From: Flavobacterium sp.
Lineage (GTDB): Bacteria; Bacteroidota; Bacteroidia; Flavobacteriales; Flavobacteriaceae
Direction: 5' to 3'
NCBI RefSeq assembly: GCF_035195345.1
Contig: NZ_CP136574.1
Span: 434,001-498,000, forward strand
DNA: 64,000 nt
Shown here: piece by piece, positions 34,741-42,976 of the stretch
Position numbering within the stretch: the first letter of the stretch is position 1
How the letters are laid out: every line of letters begins with the position of its first letter
The notes under the pieces: generated by a model
What the model was told of the DNA's origin: nothing
Database searches by the model: none
Seen by the model: the letters and a program-made list of their open reading frames with translations, nothing else
Translations under genes and position numbers: made by a program

Positions 34741-34805
34741 CATGCTGAACTCGTTTCAGCATCTCCTCTCCTTTTGTCAAGATGAACTCGTTTCAGTATC
34801 GCTTA
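34741..34805. repeat. Two 37-base palindromic repeat units, right of the IS110 element
   Basis: Units at 34748 and 34785 match those at 33441 and 33478. The first contains the perfect hairpin ATGCTGAA-CTCGT-TTCAGCAT. Beyond them lies a separate hairpin, CGCGAA-AGGA-TTCGCG, at 34831-34846. Confidence 0.8.
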
Positions 34806-34921
34806 AGCATCTCCTTACTAACTAAACGAACGCGAAAGGATTCGCGCACGAGCGGGGTATTAATATAATCTTCAAATATCTTAATGTTATTTAAGCTTTC
34901 TACTACATTTTTAAATTTACT

Positions 34922-36196
34922 TTACTCAATACTTCCCAACGCATCAAACTTTGCTTTCATCGTTGGATTATTATGCGTTAATTTTTTAATAGTTAAATCC
35001 TCTGTTTTTTCATTGGCTAAGCGAAGATTGTTTTCAGAGGACATTAATGCTGCTTTGGTTTTTTCCAATTCTTTAATTGTTTTATCAATGCCATCAATGG
35101 CTTCTTTAAATTTGCGACTTGCCAAATCGTAATTTCTTGCAAAACCTTCTTTAAACTTATTCATTTTTTCTTCAAAATTGGTAATGTCTATATTTTGACT
35201 TTTGACCAAAGCTAATTCTGCTTTGTATTGCATTGAATTCAGTGTGGCATTTCTTAGTAATGTTATGATTTGAATAAAAAATTGAGGACGTACTACAAAC
35301 ATTTTTGGAAAACGATGCGACATATCAACGATACCTGTATTGTATAATTCACTTTCAGATTCTAACATAGAAACCAATATAGCATACTCACATTTTTTTT
35401 CGGTTCTATCTTTGTCAAGCTCCTTTAAAAAATCTTCATTTCTTTTTTTAGTTGCTGTAGCATCGGATTCATTTTTCATTTCAAACATGATAGAAATAAT
35501 TTCATTTCCATGTTCGTCATTTTCTCTGTAAATGTAGTCGCCTTTACTACCTGACTTGGCATCATTGTCTTTTTCAAAATACGCTTTTGGAAATGCCATA
35601 GAACGTATTTTATTGAATTCGTTTTCACAATGTAATTCCAATGTTTCACCTATCATTTTAGTAGAAAGTTTGGCTTTCATGTCTTTTATACGAGCAATTT
35701 CTTCTTCTTTGTATTTAATGATAGTGTCTTTGTTTTGCAATTCGGTGGTAAATTGTTGCTTTAAAGTACTTTCTATATTTTGCTTTTCCAGTTCTTTGGT
35801 TTTTAGTTCATTGGCAAAAGCATCACGTTCTTTTTCAATTTTTTGAATAGCCTCCGTTACCGATAATTTTTTCTCGGTTTCTGCATTTTCTAGTTTTGCC
35901 TTTGCATTGGCTAGTTCGGCTTCTTTTTGTGCAAGCTTTTCAGCTAAGTCTTTTTCTGATTTAGCTTTTAATTCTAATAATTCTTTATCTTTTTGAGCGA
36001 GTTCTTCTTGTAATTTATTTTTAAGATTGGCTTCTGCTAATTTAATAGCACTTTCTTTTTCTTTTTCAGCCAATGACAATCTGTTTTCCAATTCTTCTTG
36101 GAATTGATGGTCACGTACTTGTTTTAAAATATCGGCAAAGCCTGCTTCATCTACTTTGAAGGCTTTTTTACAATTGGGACAGATGATTTCGTTCAT
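34922..36196 (-). CDS. DUF2130 protein: zinc ribbon, coiled coil, nuclease-like domain
   Basis: A 424-residue protein from the ATG at 36196 (MNEIICPNCKK). C6 and C9 start a zinc-ribbon-like end, residues about 25-185 are a charged coiled coil, and the DUF2130 domain follows (GSKGDYIYRENDE, then IISIMFEMKNES), whose D...ExK pattern suggests a PD-(D/E)XK fold. Function is unknown. A decayed second copy of its 5' end lies at 37236-37291, beyond the JAMM-like gene. Confidence 0.85.
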   Translation of the reverse strand: MNEIICPNCKKAFKVDEAGFADILKQVRDHQFQEELENRLSLAEKEKESAIKLAEANLKNKLQEELAQKDKELLELKAKSEKDLAEKLAQKEAELANAKAKLENAETEKKLSVTEAIQKIEKERDAFANELKTKELEKQNIESTLKQQFTTELQNKDTIIKYKEEEIARIKDMKAKLSTKMIGETLELHCENEFNKIRSMAFPKAYFEKDNDAKSGSKGDYIYRENDEHGNEIISIMFEMKNESDATATKKRNEDFLKELDKDRTEKKCEYAILVSMLESESELYNTGIVDMSHRFPKMFVVRPQFFIQIITLLRNATLNSMQYKAELALVKSQNIDITNFEEKMNKFKEGFARNYDLASRKFKEAIDGIDKTIKELEKTKAALMSSENNLRLANEKTEDLTIKKLTHNNPTMKAKFDALGSIE

Positions 36197-36318
36197 AATG
36201 TTTTCATTTTTAGATTCAATTTGTAATAAGTTCAAGCAATTTAATTAATTTTTATTATTAATTTAGATTCACTATTAATTTGATATATTTATGTTTTAGA
36301 GCCTCTGTAATTCGATAT

Positions 36319-37179
36319 TCATGATTTTGGAATAAAAATATCTGCACTACCGTATGACAATTTATTGAAATAAAAGGGATTATCAATATTTTTCGTATTT
36401 GTCATAAGCAAAGGTATTATAGCACTAAGACCAAAAATAACAGGTAAACTAAATTTAGGATTCTTAACTATTGCATAAAGCAGCAATGCCGCTCCAATTG
36501 ATAGACCAAATTTTTCTGTGTCCTTGAGATTTATAGATGAAAGTAGAGCTACTGTGTTATTAAAATTCTCTTTCTGAATTTTCTTTTTGCTATTTTCAAA
36601 CTCGTTAGGAGCTATAAAACCATTGTAAACCCCTATAAAAATAGTATTACTTAAAAAAGCATTATTAACTATTAACGCACGAGGCATTAAAAGATACTGA
36701 TTGCCTATTTTAAGTGGTTGTAAACTTTCATATTGGTCTTTATCAGAGGTTTCACTCATTAGGTCTGAATAAGTTAACGAACACAAAAAATTTGTTTCTT
36801 GAACTGGATGTGTATGAAATTTAAAAGGAAGATACCCCTTTGAAAAAAGTTCATTTAAAATTTTATTATATTCTTTGCAGTTGGGCAAATATGTATTGGA
36901 ACTATTTCTATAGTCAGTTCTTGGATTATCACCTATTGCGTTTCTTATATAACTTACTTTATCTATAATATGGATAATTTCTCCTTCTAGGATTGTAGGT
37001 TTTGACCACAATATACCCCCAATTTCTTTATCTGATTTACAATTGTTTTTTAAGTCAGCCACAATTATATCAATAATTCTAAATCTACAAGGTGCAGATA
37101 AATGAAGTATTTCTTTCCCGCCAACTGTTTTTGTATCAAAAAAACCTGCTTTTTTATATTCAATAAGTTTTTGTTCCAT
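36319..37179 (-). CDS. JAMM/MPN-like protein with C-terminal membrane helices
   Basis: A 286-residue protein. E52 in KEIGGILW, H122 and H124 in FHTHP, and a Ser-Asp at 138-139 (TYSDL) follow the order of the JAMM metalloprotease motif (E, HxHP, S, D), but the spacing between HP and Ser/Asp is longer than standard. Two hydrophobic helices lie at about 225-260. JAMM proteins cleave isopeptide bonds or trim proteins; no E1, E2 or ubiquitin-like gene is adjacent. Flanked by DUF2130 sequence on both sides. Confidence 0.6.
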   Translation of the reverse strand: MEQKLIEYKKAGFFDTKTVGGKEILHLSAPCRFRIIDIIVADLKNNCKSDKEIGGILWSKPTILEGEIIHIIDKVSYIRNAIGDNPRTDYRNSSNTYLPNCKEYNKILNELFSKGYLPFKFHTHPVQETNFLCSLTYSDLMSETSDKDQYESLQPLKIGNQYLLMPRALIVNNAFLSNTIFIGVYNGFIAPNEFENSKKKIQKENFNNTVALLSSINLKDTEKFGLSIGAALLLYAIVKNPKFSLPVIFGLSAIIPLLMTNTKNIDNPFYFNKLSYGSADIFIPKS

Positions 37180-37235
37180 TCTTTGTTAGAGTAAGTATTT
37201 ACAGGTTATTTGTTAAAGAGATTGTCTGAATAAAA

Positions 37236-37291
37236 CTAGCCTCATCTACTTTGAAGGCTTTTTTGCAGTTGGGCTAGAGGATTTCGCTCAT
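37236..37291 (-). pseudogene. Fragment of a second DUF2130 gene (5' end, interrupted)
   Basis: From ATG at 37291 the frame reads MSEIL, a TAG stop, then PNCKKAFKVDEASF. This aligns without gaps to MNEIICPNCKKAFKVDEAGF of the DUF2130 protein, the stop falling at its first zinc cysteine. Similarity ends near 37236. It is the remnant of a paralog or of a duplicated 5' end. Confidence 0.8.
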
Positions 37292-37310
37292 TGTTTATTT
37301 TGTTTGATAA

Positions 37311-38867
37311 TTAAATTTTTTCAACCAATTTAAAAATGAGTTCATGTTTTTCTGCAAATTGTTTTTTTGTAATTAAATTATTTTTAATATCATTTCTAGC
37401 ATCAAGTAGCATTTTATTTACCCCTTCAATAAAATGATTATTTGGTTTTGTTTCAAATTTTAATAATTTTATTATAAAATCAGATATCATTTCAAATTCA
37501 GTAACATTAATTAATTTATTTATTTTTTGTTCACAAATTTCATTGTATATGATGTACCAATTTTTAAGAAAAACATTAAAATTATTGATATTATTATTTT
37601 TAATATTAATATATCTTTCATAAAATTGATAATAATAATCAGAAGTTTCAAAAATGTGTTTTGTAATTATTTTTTTATTTAAATTTTCGTTGTAATTACT
37701 TAAAATATTTATGTTTTTATTCATTTTAAAATAGGTTCTTAAACTCATAAACAAGTGTTTATCTTTTAATTTAAGAACTTTATTTGTATGAACTTTATTA
37801 TTTGCATTTCTAAAAGAAAATATTAAATTTTTAACAATTAAATTATATTTTTCAATTGAAATTGAATTTGATTTTCTTAGTTCAAGCAATGATAAATTAA
37901 TTTTTATAAATTGTAATAAAAATTCATTATTGTAGTCATATTTATTATTAATTTCAAAATTAAATGCTGAATCAATGTAATGATAATATGATTTAAATTG
38001 ATTTTCTTTACTTTTCTTTTGTATATTTTCAAAATAATCGTTATTTATTTGATTATTGTATATAATATAACGAATAATTTCTCTTAAATTAAAATTATAA
38101 TTTATAAAATTATTGTCAATTAAATTTTCTATTTCAACAATTAAATTATTGTTTTTAAAAATTTTTTTAACATCAAATTCTAATAAAACATCAAAACATG
38201 CATAATATAAACAAATCTTATTAATTTTTATTTTGTTTAAAACACTATTTGAATATTGATTAAATTTAATAGAATATTTGATTAAAAAATAGTAATATAA
38301 AAGCTGGACTAAATAATCATTATTTAATTTCAAAATTGTATCTGTTTTAACATCAATAATTTTATCGTCTATAATTAAATCGATTTCACCATATAATCCA
38401 GCAATATTTATATTTCCTAATTCAGTTCTAAATTTTATCTTTGTTGAAATATGTCTTCTAGGTTTAAATTTATTGAAATTTACTTTATTTAATATTTCTT
38501 TAATAAATAAATCCATTTCTGCTTTTTCATTAAAAGATACGTTATCATATGAATTGCATTTATAATCTTCAATAAAATTTAATAAATTAAAATCCTTTAT
38601 TTTGTCAATATTTTTACCTTGAAGAATTTCAATATTAATGTTTCTATGTATTATTTTTTTATTGATTTTAACGTCCATAGATTTACAAACTAAACCATAT
38701 TTATTTGCTAAAATTGAAGTAAAAACTCTTTCAAATTCTGTTCCTACAAATCGCATGTTTTTTTTAACATTTAACGGAACTTCTATTTTATCACTAAAGT
38801 CAATTTTAAAATGGCTTAAATCCATTTCTTTAAGTTTGTAGTATAAATTTTGATGACTTGATGACAT
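37311..38867 (-). CDS. AT-rich PD-(D/E)XK nuclease-like protein
   Basis: A 518-residue protein, very rich in Asn, Ile, Lys and Tyr. Residues about 40-195 show a RecB/Cas4-like nuclease pattern: E44 (GTEFERVF), G160-E161-x-D163 (YGEIDLII), I-D172-x-K174 (IIDVKTD) and Q188 in LVQLLYYYFL. The C-terminal 320 residues are helical and unassigned. Base composition is clearly more AT-rich than the flanks, a sign of transfer. Restriction or another defence role is only a guess, as no partner gene is recognised. Confidence 0.65.
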   Translation of the reverse strand: MSSSHQNLYYKLKEMDLSHFKIDFSDKIEVPLNVKKNMRFVGTEFERVFTSILANKYGLVCKSMDVKINKKIIHRNINIEILQGKNIDKIKDFNLLNFIEDYKCNSYDNVSFNEKAEMDLFIKEILNKVNFNKFKPRRHISTKIKFRTELGNINIAGLYGEIDLIIDDKIIDVKTDTILKLNNDYLVQLLYYYFLIKYSIKFNQYSNSVLNKIKINKICLYYACFDVLLEFDVKKIFKNNNLIVEIENLIDNNFINYNFNLREIIRYIIYNNQINNDYFENIQKKSKENQFKSYYHYIDSAFNFEINNKYDYNNEFLLQFIKINLSLLELRKSNSISIEKYNLIVKNLIFSFRNANNKVHTNKVLKLKDKHLFMSLRTYFKMNKNINILSNYNENLNKKIITKHIFETSDYYYQFYERYINIKNNNINNFNVFLKNWYIIYNEICEQKINKLINVTEFEMISDFIIKLLKFETKPNNHFIEGVNKMLLDARNDIKNNLITKKQFAEKHELIFKLVEKI

Positions 38868-38896
38868 ATTTTAATTTTTAAAAAACTTTTTACATA

Positions 38897-39331
38897 TTAT
38901 TCATAAACATAATTATATTTATTGAATATTCCAACTCCAAAAACCACTCCACCTAACAAACTCCCCACCAACAAATTTTCATCAGTAATGTAAAACGAAT
39001 AAGGTATCACTATAAAATTGCTTAGTGATTGCAATAAGCACAATATTACAAAACTAAAAATAACCCCAATCCAATAACAGGCAAAAATGGTATAAAAACG
39101 TCTGAGGTATGGGTTTTTAATTTGTTGGGGTTGGTCTATGTATTTAATAATAAACAAATGCAAACCAAAAAAAACCGCCATAATACTATTTACTTGCATG
39201 AACAAACTAAAGTCAATAAAACTATAGGTGTCATCAATAAACAAACTGTGTAATATGAAAAGGCATCCTATACCAGAGGCTAATATGAAGCCCTGTAAAT
39301 AGTACTTAGTCAACAATATTATATTTTTCAT
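38897..39331 (-). CDS. Hypothetical four-helix membrane protein
   Basis: A 144-residue protein from the ATG at 39331 (MKNIILLTKYYLQGF). About four hydrophobic segments span the length. It overlaps the end of the upstream gene (39306-39773) by 26 bases, so the two are in one operon. Not recognised. Confidence 0.55.
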   Translation of the reverse strand: MKNIILLTKYYLQGFILASGIGCLFILHSLFIDDTYSFIDFSLFMQVNSIMAVFFGLHLFIIKYIDQPQQIKNPYLRRFYTIFACYWIGVIFSFVILCLLQSLSNFIVIPYSFYITDENLLVGSLLGGVVFGVGIFNKYNYVYE

Positions 39332-39773
39332 CGTCCATATTTTTATAATCAATTAATATAAATAAATGTCCACGTATAGGGTATTGAGAATGCGAGAAAA
39401 ACTCAAATTCCTTTTTAGACAGTAGATATCCATCTTTTTGGTCAAATTCTATGTAAGCATCGTCGCCAATAAAAGCTGTGGCGGTTCCACTGCCAACTTC
39501 CATGCTTGTAGTGTCTTGAGTGATGATTTTTTCATTTAGTAAATCGCTATATTTTAAGTCTACAAAACGTAAATCTTGCGCTGGAAATTCTGGAATAATG
39601 GTTTCACCCGCTTTATAAAATCGATTTGTATTGATGGTAAAGAGCACCAGTTGATTGTTTTCGTCTTCTTCTTGAATAACAATGAAATAAGCTTCTTTGT
39701 CTTCTGGTTTTCGTTTGTAATTTTTAAAGCGAACTACATCGCCTAAAAAAAATTTAATGGTACATGGTGTCAT
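39306..39773 (-). CDS. Hypothetical cytoplasmic protein
   Basis: A 155-residue protein without membrane segments, beginning with a small beta-rich region (FFLGDVVRFKNYKRKPED; YFIVIQEEDENNQLVLFTIN). It follows the 154-residue gene at 39847-40311 by 73 bases and overlaps the next. No family is recognised. Confidence 0.5.
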   Translation of the reverse strand: MTPCTIKFFLGDVVRFKNYKRKPEDKEAYFIVIQEEDENNQLVLFTINTNRFYKAGETIIPEFPAQDLRFVDLKYSDLLNEKIITQDTTSMEVGSGTATAFIGDDAYIEFDQKDGYLLSKKEFEFFSHSQYPIRGHLFILIDYKNMDDEKYNIVD

Positions 39774-39846
39774 GATGTTGGAATATTTAAAAATGAGTTA
39801 ATAGTATAATTCGATTTTAATAAAATTATCTTTTAAAAAATTTATT

Positions 39847-40311
39847 TTAGTTTTCATTGACAATTCTAATTAAAGTGGGTTCATTGTGTTGCAATGCAAT
39901 ATTGAAAAAATTAAAATAAGTGCCTTCGGCATGTTTTTCAATAAAATCAATAGCTTTAACCTCTTTTGGTAGTGCTGGGAATAGTAAAGAAAAACGAAGT
40001 ACTTGTCCAGAACGTTTAAAATGATATTTGTTAGGTGTAATCGGAATATTGATTGCTTGTATCATTTTATACCTTATTTCAGAACCTACTGGTCTAATAA
40101 AGCAATAGGCATCCATTTGAATCCAACCTCCATTTTTATAATCTTTTGGTGAGATATACACAAAATCAATTTGAGTATTTTCTTCATTTAATGTAATTTG
40201 CTCGATACCCATGTGTTCATTTGGTGTGAAATCTGAAATTGGACTTGTAAACACAATAGTTTCTGCTTGAGTCATTTCTTGTTGAGATTCGTTTTTAAAA
40301 TTTGCTTTCAT
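39847..40311 (-). CDS. Hypothetical protein, paralog of the gene at 42428-42853
   Basis: A 154-residue protein. Residues about 48-150 align with the product at 42428-42853: IDFVYISPKDYKNGGWIQM versus VDFGYTTTNKYIRGGWIKM, RYKMIQAINIPITPNKYHF versus RYKMIKATGITIAPQKHNF, and F(N/D)xF or FNYYDV near the end. No family or function is recognised. It is first of a three-gene minus-strand operon and has a 17-base palindrome in its upstream region. Confidence 0.6.
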   Translation of the reverse strand: MKANFKNESQQEMTQAETIVFTSPISDFTPNEHMGIEQITLNEENTQIDFVYISPKDYKNGGWIQMDAYCFIRPVGSEIRYKMIQAINIPITPNKYHFKRSGQVLRFSLLFPALPKEVKAIDFIEKHAEGTYFNFFNIALQHNEPTLIRIVNEN

Positions 40312-40457
40312 ATATGTAAAATTTATTTGATAATGGTCTTATAGGGCATCGCCTTTTTGTTTATTGTATTTGTTTGTAACAAACTTGTTGTTAGTGGCGA
40401 TTTCATAAGTAATATAAATTTGTTTTATGATTTATTCGTCAAATTTCTAAAACCAAA

Positions 40458-40474
40458 CCGCATCATTTATACGG
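40458..40474. promoter_or_regulatory. Candidate operator CCGCA-N7-TACGG
   Basis: A 17-base near-palindrome, 147 bases upstream of the gene at 39847-40311. It matches CCGTA-N7-TACGG at 41397-41413 in the WYL regulator's upstream region, including spacing. A shared binding site is inferred. Confidence 0.5.
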
Positions 40475-40478
40475 AATA

Positions 40479-40510
40479 AAAAAAGACTATCAAAAAAAGA
40501 TAGTCTTTTT
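40479..40510 (-). terminator. Terminator of the lipoprotein gene
   Basis: Stem AAAAAGACTATC paired with GATAGTCTTTTT across a seven-A loop; on the minus strand it follows the lipoprotein stop and ends in a T-run. Confidence 0.85.
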
Positions 40511-40542
40511 GAAAAACTTTATTTTCAGTCAAAAATCCCCAA

Positions 40543-41007
40543 TTATCTTGTTAAAGTTGTAACTGCATTGCCTGAAAGGTTCCCAGAAGCGCCATTAGTT
40601 GCATTCCATGTGCCCGTAATTGTCTCATTAAAATTAATTATGTTTGACCCTAATGTTCCACTGGTATTTACAGTAGCTACAATAGTTACCCCATTAGAAG
40701 TTTCGGTTAATGGTGTTGGAGTTGAACTTAAACTATTTCCGTTTACCGTATACGTTTTCCCATCAATAATCAAAGCACTAGTACCAGACTTTGAGACACT
40801 TACTGTACGGCTTTCATTTAATGGTACAGTTCCTACACTTTGACCATTTTGAAAAAGAGTTAAACTACCGGTTGAAACAGAATTCCAAGTTCCAACATAT
40901 TGGTCTCTTGGGTCGCTTGCTTCGTCGTCATTACTACAACTTGTTAGAGAAAAAAAAGTCAATCCTACTAACATTAAAATTAAAAAATTAATTTTTTTCA
41001 TGTTCAT
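40543..41007 (-). CDS. Lipocalin-like lipoprotein, hypothetical
   Basis: A 154-residue lipoprotein (ATG at 41007 or 41001). The lipobox is SLTSC, with SNDDEAS after the cysteine, a typical surface-exported Bacteroidota lipoprotein start. The rest (YVGTWNSVS, then repeated Ser/Thr-rich strands ending in an ITGTWNATNG segment) resembles small lipocalin-like domains. It ends with its own terminator. Ligand unknown. Confidence 0.7.
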   Translation of the reverse strand: MNMKKINFLILMLVGLTFFSLTSCSNDDEASDPRDQYVGTWNSVSTGSLTLFQNGQSVGTVPLNESRTVSVSKSGTSALIIDGKTYTVNGNSLSSTPTPLTETSNGVTIVATVNTSGTLGSNIINFNETITGTWNATNGASGNLSGNAVTTLTR

Positions 41008-41084
41008 TTGTTTTAATTTAATTTATCTACTCATAAGGCTTTTCGATTCCGCCTCGTTTTTTATAGTGGTTTCTGAACTCCACT

Positions 41085-41306
41085 TTATCGTTTAGTATTC
41101 AAATTAAAACACCATTCATCATAATACACGTAAGATATTTTATGGTAATCATATACAATTGGAGCATTCATTTCTTTTTTCATAAAAGCAATGTAGTTGT
41201 AAACACTTCGTTCAGTTATGGAAAGTTTAGAAGCTAAATTTTTAGGGCTCCCGGTCATTTCCTTTGAAATGAGTTCATCTATTCGTATTATAATTCTTAT
41301 ATCCAT
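41085..41306 (-). CDS. Small helix-turn-helix protein
   Basis: From ATG at 41306 (MDIRIIIRIDEL) this is a 73-residue winged-helix DNA-binding protein, with the recognition region GSPKNLASKLSITERSVYNY typical of DeoR/HTH_11 domains. A TTG start 12 bases upstream is possible but less likely. It is divergent from the WYL regulator gene and shares its upstream region, so it may be a co-regulator. Confidence 0.65.
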   Translation of the reverse strand: MDIRIIIRIDELISKEMTGSPKNLASKLSITERSVYNYIAFMKKEMNAPIVYDYHKISYVYYDEWCFNLNTKR

Positions 41307-41332
41307 TGTTTTGTGCAATAGTAATAACGCTA

Positions 41333-41351
41333 ACTGAAATGTGGTTTCAGT
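41333..41351. promoter_or_regulatory. Inverted repeat ACTGAAA-N5-TTTCAGT
   Basis: A 7-bp inverted repeat just upstream of the small HTH gene, inside the divergent gap. It could be an operator; direct evidence is limited to symmetry. Confidence 0.35.
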
Positions 41352-41396
41352 AAAGTATTATTGCTTTGTAATTAAATACAAAGTTGAAATAGACAA

Positions 41397-41413
41397 CCGT
41401 ATTTTACATACGG
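41397..41413. promoter_or_regulatory. Candidate operator CCGTA-N7-TACGG
   Basis: A perfect 5-bp inverted repeat 38 bases upstream of the WYL gene ATG. Same form as the site at 40458-40474. It probably binds the WYL protein or the HTH protein. Confidence 0.5.
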
Positions 41414-41450
41414 AATTATTTTTTTCTTACTTTTATATAAATTATTTAGT

Positions 41451-42431
41451 ATGGGAATCTCAAAATCAGCTTACAGTAGGTATCGTATTATTGATAAAAT
41501 GTTGAAAAACACATTCAAACCTTTCCCTAATTTGGAAGATATTCAGGAAGCTTGTGAGCAAAAACTCGATTTTTCGCCCTCTTTAGATACATTAGAAAAA
41601 GATATTCGCAACATGAAACAGTCTGATGTATTTGAAGCGCCAATTGTATATTGCAGAAAAAATAAAGGATATTATTATACAAATCCCAATTATTCTATTA
41701 ATTCTATTCCTCTAACGGATGATGATATTTTAACCATAAAAGAAGCGCTAGATCTAATCAAGAATTTGGGAGGTGGTAATAGAGTTAATGAAAGATTTGG
41801 TGATGCTATTCAAAAAATATTAGCTGCTTACAAGGAGGAGTTCCCTGAGGGTGATGTACAAAGAAAAATAATCCAAACCGATTATATTGAGGGCGCAAAA
41901 GGATATGAAAATTTTAATATCCTATTTGAGTCTTGTAAAAATCAGTATCCTATTTCATTTGTTCATTATTCGTATTCTAAAAGAATTTTTAATGCGCTAA
42001 TTGTGCATCCCATTCGATTAAAAGAATTTGATAATAAATGGTATTTAATAGGATATTCTGAAAGTCATAATACTATTAGAACCTTTGGTTTAGACCGAAT
42101 TTACGAACCCATTCAATTGAAAAGAAAATTTATAAGTTGTAAAGAAAATAAAATTGAAAGTTACTGTAACGACATTTACGGAGTGTATCCGATTGAAAAT
42201 CAGGAGAAACAAGTAATTACTTTTTTAACCTCTATTGAAATTACAAACTATTTTGAAGCCTATCCGATTCACCCAAGTCAAAAAGCAGAAAAAAATGGTT
42301 CGGGTTCTAGTTATTTTACAATCAATGTTGTTCCTAGCATGGAATTGATAAAGCTATTTCGTTCTTATGGTAAGCACTTAGAAGTTATAAATCCAAATTG
42401 GTTACGTCAACAAACACAATCTTTAAAATGA
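41451..42431 (+). CDS. WYL-domain transcriptional regulator
   Basis: A 326-residue protein: a winged-helix N-terminus (residues 1-80), then a WYL domain at about 145-235 (ISFVHYSYSKR, HPIRLKEFDNKWYLIGYS, FGLDRI) and a C-terminal WCX region. WYL domains bind ligands or nucleic acid and occur in stress and defence regulators. Its stop overlaps the next ATG (ATGA at 42428-42431), so the two are translationally coupled. Confidence 0.88.
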   Translation: MGISKSAYSRYRIIDKMLKNTFKPFPNLEDIQEACEQKLDFSPSLDTLEKDIRNMKQSDVFEAPIVYCRKNKGYYYTNPNYSINSIPLTDDDILTIKEALDLIKNLGGGNRVNERFGDAIQKILAAYKEEFPEGDVQRKIIQTDYIEGAKGYENFNILFESCKNQYPISFVHYSYSKRIFNALIVHPIRLKEFDNKWYLIGYSESHNTIRTFGLDRIYEPIQLKRKFISCKENKIESYCNDIYGVYPIENQEKQVITFLTSIEITNYFEAYPIHPSQKAEKNGSGSSYFTINVVPSMELIKLFRSYGKHLEVINPNWLRQQTQSLK

Positions 42432-42853
42432 TAACTAAACAAAAAAATACTAAAAAAATCTTGTTTCAGTTGAATAGCATAGGACATGGGGAAACAAACC
42501 CAATACTTTTAAGAATGTTGCTTACACCTGAATTTACAAAAGTTGATTTTGGATATACCACTACTAACAAATACATAAGAGGTGGCTGGATTAAAATGTC
42601 AAAAGACACTTTTATTGAAAATGTAGCTACTAAAAAACGCTACAAAATGATAAAAGCTACTGGAATAACAATTGCACCTCAAAAACATAATTTCCAATCC
42701 AATAAAGATTGGCAATATTATTCGTTATATTTTGAACCAATGACAAAAGTAGATAGTGTAATAAATTTAATAGAAGCTGAAAACGGAACACCAAATGATT
42801 TCAATTATTATGATGTAACATTAAAAATTTCGGAAGCCATGGAAGTAATTTAA
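42428..42853 (+). CDS. Hypothetical protein, paralog of the gene at 39847-40311
   Basis: A 141-residue protein from the ATG at 42428, which overlaps the WYL stop. It shares the YKxGGWIxM, RYKMIxAxxIxI and FNxxxV blocks with the 154-residue protein at 39847-40311. The coupling suggests it acts with the WYL regulator, for example as its partner or antagonist; this is inference. Confidence 0.6.
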   Translation: MITKQKNTKKILFQLNSIGHGETNPILLRMLLTPEFTKVDFGYTTTNKYIRGGWIKMSKDTFIENVATKKRYKMIKATGITIAPQKHNFQSNKDWQYYSLYFEPMTKVDSVINLIEAENGTPNDFNYYDVTLKISEAMEVI

Positions 42854-42976
42854 TTACAACAAACTAAAAAAAGGGGATTTAAAAACTTAAGTCTTTTACT
42901 TACAATATTCAATTGTTATTGTTTTTCAACTAAAGAAAAAACACCAACAAAGCAGGCATCGACAAAGTCTTTGCTA

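Noticed and set aside
33441..34805. Composite transposon bounded by the 37-base repeats
   Set aside because: The repeats flank the IS on both sides as an interrupted array, and no cargo lies between them besides the transposase.
35340..35846. Plus-strand hydrophobic frames opposite DUF2130
   Set aside because: They arise from antisense of the coiled coil (Glu/Lys codons read as Phe/Ser/Leu).
36319..38867. A complete CBASS, Bil or restriction system around the JAMM-like and PD-(D/E)XK genes
   Set aside because: No cyclase, E1, E2, ubiquitin-like, methyltransferase or specificity subunit is visible on either side.
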